Source: Syntrophomonadaceae bacterium
GTDB lineage: Bacteria > Bacillota > Syntrophomonadia > Syntrophomonadales > Syntrophomonadaceae
Assembly: GCA_028686565.1 (NCBI GenBank)
Contig: JAQUBU010000072.1
Location: 1-9,754, forward strand
Length of the DNA: 9,754 bases
Reading direction: 5' to 3'
The position numbers and the translations under genes were made by a program. Positions 6,726 to 9,754 of the stretch are shown here, in pieces. Each line of letters starts with the position of its first letter. The first letter of the stretch is position 1. The notes beneath the pieces are model-generated. The model was given only the letters and a program-made list of their open reading frames with translations, was not told the origin of the DNA and did not search any database.

Positions 6726-7901
6726 ATGGCTTTCAAATGGCCTTTGATGAAAAATAACATTACTATTGAAGATCGAAATGCACTTATCGAGTTTCTTAAG
6801 AAGGACAGCATATTAACCCAGTCACAAAATGTAAAGGAATTCGAAAAGGAATGGTCCGAGTGGCTGGGTGCAAAATACAGTGTATTTGTAAATTCCGGTG
6901 CCTCAGCCAATCTTCTCAGCATAGCCGTCATAAAGCACCTTTTCGGTACAGGAGAAATCATTGTACCTACATTAACCTGGGTTTCCGATATCGCCTCAGT
7001 ATTGAACTATGGCTTCAAACCCGTCTTTGTGGATGTCAATCCCAAAACGCTGGGTATGGATGAAAACGAAATCATGCAAAAAATATCCCCTGATACAAAA
7101 GCCATATTTTTAACTCATGTCCTAGGTTTTAATGCTCTGAGTAAGCTTTTATTGGACGAACTAAAGGATAAAAATATTCCTCTCATCGAGGATGTATGCG
7201 AATCCCATGGAGCATCTTTTATGGGTAGAAAACTGGGCACATACGGGTTAATGTCCAACTTTTCCTTTTACTATGCCCATCACATGACTTCAGTTGAAGG
7301 CGGAATGATTTGTACTAATGATGAAAGAGTATACCAAATGTTGCGCATGCTCCGTTCCCATGGATTGGTCAGAGAGGCAGATTCCGAAAAAGTCAAAGAT
7401 TTTTATAAAGATAGCTATCCCGATACGAACCCGGAATTTTTATTTGCCTATCCAGCGTTTAATGTGAGAAGTACCGAATTAAATGCAGTCATTGCCAGAA
7501 AGCAACTAAAGCGTCTAGATGAGAATAATGCCAGGAGGGTAAAGAATTTTCAATACTTTTTAGATCATCTTGATCCAATCAAATACCGTACAGATTTTTC
7601 TGTTGAAGGCAGTGTCAACTATGCCTTTATACTGATTCTAAAAAATGCCGATGACAAGCTTCGTCATGCTGTTATTGAAAATTTAAGAGATGCAGGTATT
7701 GAGTTCAGAAGGGGAACGACTGGAGGAGGAAACCAGCTGCGGCAACCCTACCTCGAAGGTATTGTACCAAAGGATGAATACAAGAAATATCCTGAAGTGG
7801 AACACATTCATTTTTATGGATTTTATATAGGGAATTATCCCGAACTTAAGGAAAAGGAAATTCTAAGTCTCTGTGAACTGCTTAACCAAGCGGGTGACTG
7901 A
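6726..7901 (+). CDS. DegT/StrS-fold PLP enzyme, probable nucleotide-sugar 3-dehydratase (ColD/RfbH type)
   Basis: 391 residues, the full length for a fold-type I sugar aminotransferase/dehydratase. AGGAGGG (6714-6720) supports ATG 6726. Seen: NSGASANLL at 56-64 (PLP phosphate region); PTLTW at 81-85; FVDV at 101-104; EDVCESHGA at 155-163 with D156 as the likely pyridine-nitrogen Asp; and FYYAHHMTSVEGG at 181-193. In aminotransferases of this family the position six residues before the EGG Glu is the Schiff-base Lys; here it is H185, followed by H186. Known: this Lys-to-His change marks the 3-dehydratases ColD (GDP-4-keto-6-deoxymannose) and RfbH/E1 (CDP sugar). Beside gmd, the likely substrate is GDP-4-keto-6-deoxymannose, giving a 3,6-dideoxy sugar. 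RfbH/E1 contains an iron-sulfur cluster, whereas ColD does not; I see no clear cluster motif here. The RRGTTGGGNQLRQPYL tract (328-343) looks subgroup-specific. It starts a + strand operon with the next two genes. Confidence 0.8.
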   Translation: MAFKWPLMKNNITIEDRNALIEFLKKDSILTQSQNVKEFEKEWSEWLGAKYSVFVNSGASANLLSIAVIKHLFGTGEIIVPTLTWVSDIASVLNYGFKPVFVDVNPKTLGMDENEIMQKISPDTKAIFLTHVLGFNALSKLLLDELKDKNIPLIEDVCESHGASFMGRKLGTYGLMSNFSFYYAHHMTSVEGGMICTNDERVYQMLRMLRSHGLVREADSEKVKDFYKDSYPDTNPEFLFAYPAFNVRSTELNAVIARKQLKRLDENNARRVKNFQYFLDHLDPIKYRTDFSVEGSVNYAFILILKNADDKLRHAVIENLRDAGIEFRRGTTGGGNQLRQPYLEGIVPKDEYKKYPEVEHIHFYGFYIGNYPELKEKEILSLCELLNQAGD

Positions 7902-7923
7902 AGGAAGGAAATTTTTATGATGT

Positions 7924-8472
7924 ATGAACAAGGCAGTTTTTTTGGACCGAGATGGCACTATCAATGTAGAAAAGAATTATTTATATAAGCCTGAAGACTG
8001 GGAATGGATACAGGGATCGCTAGCAGCGATTAAAGGCTTTAACAGGCTTGGCTATTTGGTTATTGTCGTTACTAACCAGGCAGGTGTGGCCAGGGGATTA
8101 TATAACTGCGATGATGTAGACCGCCTTCATAATTATGTAAGTAGGCTGCTGGAAGCAGCAGGTGCCCAAATTAATGGGTATTATTATTGTCCACATCATC
8201 CTTGCTATGGCGAAGTAAAAAATTGCGATTGCCGCAATCCTAAATCCGGACTTTTGTTTAAAGCGCAAGCCGAGCATATTATTAATTTGAAAAAATCATT
8301 TGTGATCGGTGATAAAGCCAGTGATGTATATGCTGGATATGGAGCTGGAGTAAACACAATCCTGGTAACTACTGGCCATGGCCTGGGCGAAATAGGTAAG
8401 ATCAAAAAAGAAACGCTTATAGCAGAAAATTTATTTGAAGCCTATAAGTTGATTGAAAGCAGGAGCAGGTAA
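7924..8472 (+). CDS. gmhB: HAD phosphatase, D-glycero-D-manno-heptose 1,7-bisphosphate 7-phosphatase type
   Basis: 182 residues, typical for GmhB, which removes the 7-phosphate of heptose-1,7-bisphosphate on the way to ADP- or GDP-heptose. Seen: DRDGT at 8-12 (nucleophile D8, acid/base D10); TNQAG at 50-54; the zinc set C89-P-H91 with C101-D-C103, as in characterised GmhB; K107; and IGDKASD at 128-134. Histidinol-phosphate phosphatase (HisB-N) is the closest alternative, but the operon has no histidine genes. The start follows the preceding stop by 22 bases. A GGAAGGA sequence (7902-7909) is 14 bases upstream, rather far; closer ATGs at 7917 and 7920 are out of frame. The partner genes gmhA, hddA and hddC are not in the window. 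Confidence 0.85.
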   Translation: MNKAVFLDRDGTINVEKNYLYKPEDWEWIQGSLAAIKGFNRLGYLVIVVTNQAGVARGLYNCDDVDRLHNYVSRLLEAAGAQINGYYYCPHHPCYGEVKNCDCRNPKSGLLFKAQAEHIINLKKSFVIGDKASDVYAGYGAGVNTILVTTGHGLGEIGKIKKETLIAENLFEAYKLIESRSR

Positions 8473-8473
8473 G

Positions 8474-9754
8474 ATGAAGAAATTAGATGTTCTTATTATC
8501 AATCCTAATGCAAGAAATGAAGTGTACCAAGAGTTGAGCGGTGACCTCGCTGCTGTTGAACCACCGGTTTGGGCTGCCCTGATAGCCAACTATTTACGTA
8601 AAAAGTGTTATTCGGTGGCTTTGTTGGATGCCGAGGGTGAACAGTTGAGTGTTAATCAGACTGCACTGAAGCTTCCCGAATATGATCCTAGACTGGTTGT
8701 AATTGTAGTATATGGCCAGCATCCCTCCGCATCCACACAAACCATGTATGCTGGCGGCAAACTCTGCAGCCGAATCAAGGAAAACTACCCCCAATATAAG
8801 GTTATTCTGATAGGAGGACATATCTCTGCTTTGCCAGAGAGAACACTTTTGGATGAAAAAGCTGACTTTGTCTGTCAGGGTGAAGGTCCTTACACTATCT
8901 CGGCACTGTTAGAGACGAACCTTAAAGATCAAAACGAATTTGCCAAAGTTCCAGGCTTGTGGTACAGGAAGGAGGGGAAACCGGTGTTTAGCGGACCTGC
9001 GCCCCTTATCGCACAAGAAAGGCTGGCTGAAGAGCTTCCTGGAATGGCATTTGATCTATTACCTATGTCAACCTACCGGGCTCACAACTGGCACTGCTTC
9101 GGCAACATAAAGGAACGCCAACCGTATGCTTCTCTCTATACAAGCCTGGGATGTCCGTTCAAATGCTCGTTTTGCTGTATAAATGCGCCGTTTGGCAGGC
9201 CTGGTATCAGATATTGGGAGCCGCAATTTATCATAAAACAATTTGAACTGCTTGCCCTAAATTATAATGTTAAAAATATCAAAATAGCAGATGAAATGTT
9301 TGTACTGAATGAAAACCATTTCCTTAAATTATGCGAATTGCTTAAGGAAAGGAATTTCGGTTTCAATATCTGGGCCTATTCCAGGATTGATTCGGTAAAA
9401 CCCAGACACCTTGAGGCCCTTAAAGAGGCAGGGATTAACTGGTTAGCTATAGGTATAGAATCGGGAAACAAGGATGTACGTAACGGGGTATCAAAAGGAA
9501 GAATCAACCAGAATGATATCAGGGAAACGGTTAAAGGGATCAAAAATGCAGGGATTAATATAGTTGGTAACTATATCTTCGGACTGCCAGATGACAATTA
9601 CGAGACAATGCAGGAGACACTCAACTTAGCAGTTGAACTCAACTGCGAAATGGCCAATTTCTATAGTGCTATGGCTTACCCAGGTTCTGCTCTATATCAA
9701 TTTGCACTGGAGAACAACTGGGAACTGCCTGCTACCTGGCTGGGTTATTCCCAG
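8474..9754 (+). CDS. Cobalamin-binding-type radical SAM enzyme (3' partial)
   Basis: 427 codons are visible with no stop; the C-terminus is off-window. Residues 1 to about 150 look like the Rossmann-type B12-binding domain of the BchE-like family: a DVLIINPN start, EPPVWAALIANYL, VILIGGHISALPE near 110-121 and ADFVCQGEGP near 130-139. The cobalamin His motif DxHxxG is not seen. The radical SAM core starts with GCPFKCSFCC, giving the CxxxCxxC cluster ligands C227, C231 and C234. It continues with DEMF at 273-276, AIGIESG at 325-331 and NYIFGLPDD at 366-374. The gene starts one base after the upstream stop, so it is probably translationally coupled to gmhB, with AGGAG (8461-8465) as the likely ribosome binding site. 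Known: such enzymes methylate or rearrange unactivated carbons. Here a role in sugar or glycan modification is inferred from the operon only. Confidence 0.85.
   Translation, partial: MKKLDVLIINPNARNEVYQELSGDLAAVEPPVWAALIANYLRKKCYSVALLDAEGEQLSVNQTALKLPEYDPRLVVIVVYGQHPSASTQTMYAGGKLCSRIKENYPQYKVILIGGHISALPERTLLDEKADFVCQGEGPYTISALLETNLKDQNEFAKVPGLWYRKEGKPVFSGPAPLIAQERLAEELPGMAFDLLPMSTYRAHNWHCFGNIKERQPYASLYTSLGCPFKCSFCCINAPFGRPGIRYWEPQFIIKQFELLALNYNVKNIKIADEMFVLNENHFLKLCELLKERNFGFNIWAYSRIDSVKPRHLEALKEAGINWLAIGIESGNKDVRNGVSKGRINQNDIRETVKGIKNAGINIVGNYIFGLPDDNYETMQETLNLAVELNCEMANFYSAMAYPGSALYQFALENNWELPATWLGYSQ

Noticed and set aside
6726..7901. Perosamine synthase or other sugar transaminase, suggested by position next to gmd
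   Set aside because: Those enzymes keep the catalytic Lys; here the position is His (H185), matching the dehydratase subgroup.
7924..8472. Histidinol-phosphate phosphatase (HisB N-terminal type)
   Set aside because: There are no histidine genes nearby, and the length, zinc motif and sugar context fit GmhB better.

Overview
The window is a sugar and glycan biosynthesis island from a low-GC Gram-positive-type bacterium. Signs of this are strong AGGAGG/GGTGG ribosome binding sites, an AT-rich background and a GC hairpin plus T-run terminator. A cobalamin-type radical SAM enzyme suggests an anaerobe, perhaps a clostridial lineage (inference). No rRNA, tRNA, CRISPR array or transposase is visible. 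Both ends of the window cut through genes.

Left part (1-5094, + strand): three genes carry the same roughly 310-residue fucosyltransferase-like domain. The first is the 3' part of a large modular protein. It holds the C-terminal half of a GT2 glycosyltransferase, two helical modules, three copies of a 'GWPW' module and a C-terminal fucosyltransferase-like domain. The next two genes (3082-4059 and 4126-5094) encode that last domain as stand-alone proteins. The three copies are mosaic at DNA level, which points to recent duplication and gene conversion.

Middle (5095-6725): a strong terminator follows the third copy. A convergent gmd gene (GDP-mannose 4,6-dehydratase, - strand) comes next, then a 306-base divergent region with a long hairpin and a 15-base word that also occurs after the first gene.

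Right part (6726-9754, + strand): a tight operon encodes a DegT/StrS-fold PLP enzyme with His-His where the catalytic Lys should be (a 3-dehydratase signature, as in ColD/RfbH), a GmhB-type heptose-bisphosphate phosphatase, and a cobalamin-binding-type radical SAM enzyme cut by the window end.

Taken together, gmd can make GDP-4-keto-6-deoxymannose. The PLP enzyme could remove its 3-hydroxyl, and GmhB hints at a heptose precursor. The radical SAM protein may modify the sugar or another part of the glycan. The GT2/fucosyltransferase-like proteins would transfer the resulting deoxy sugars to a surface polymer, an S-layer protein or flagellin. No GDP-fucose synthase is in the window, so fucose itself is not demonstrated as the donor sugar.
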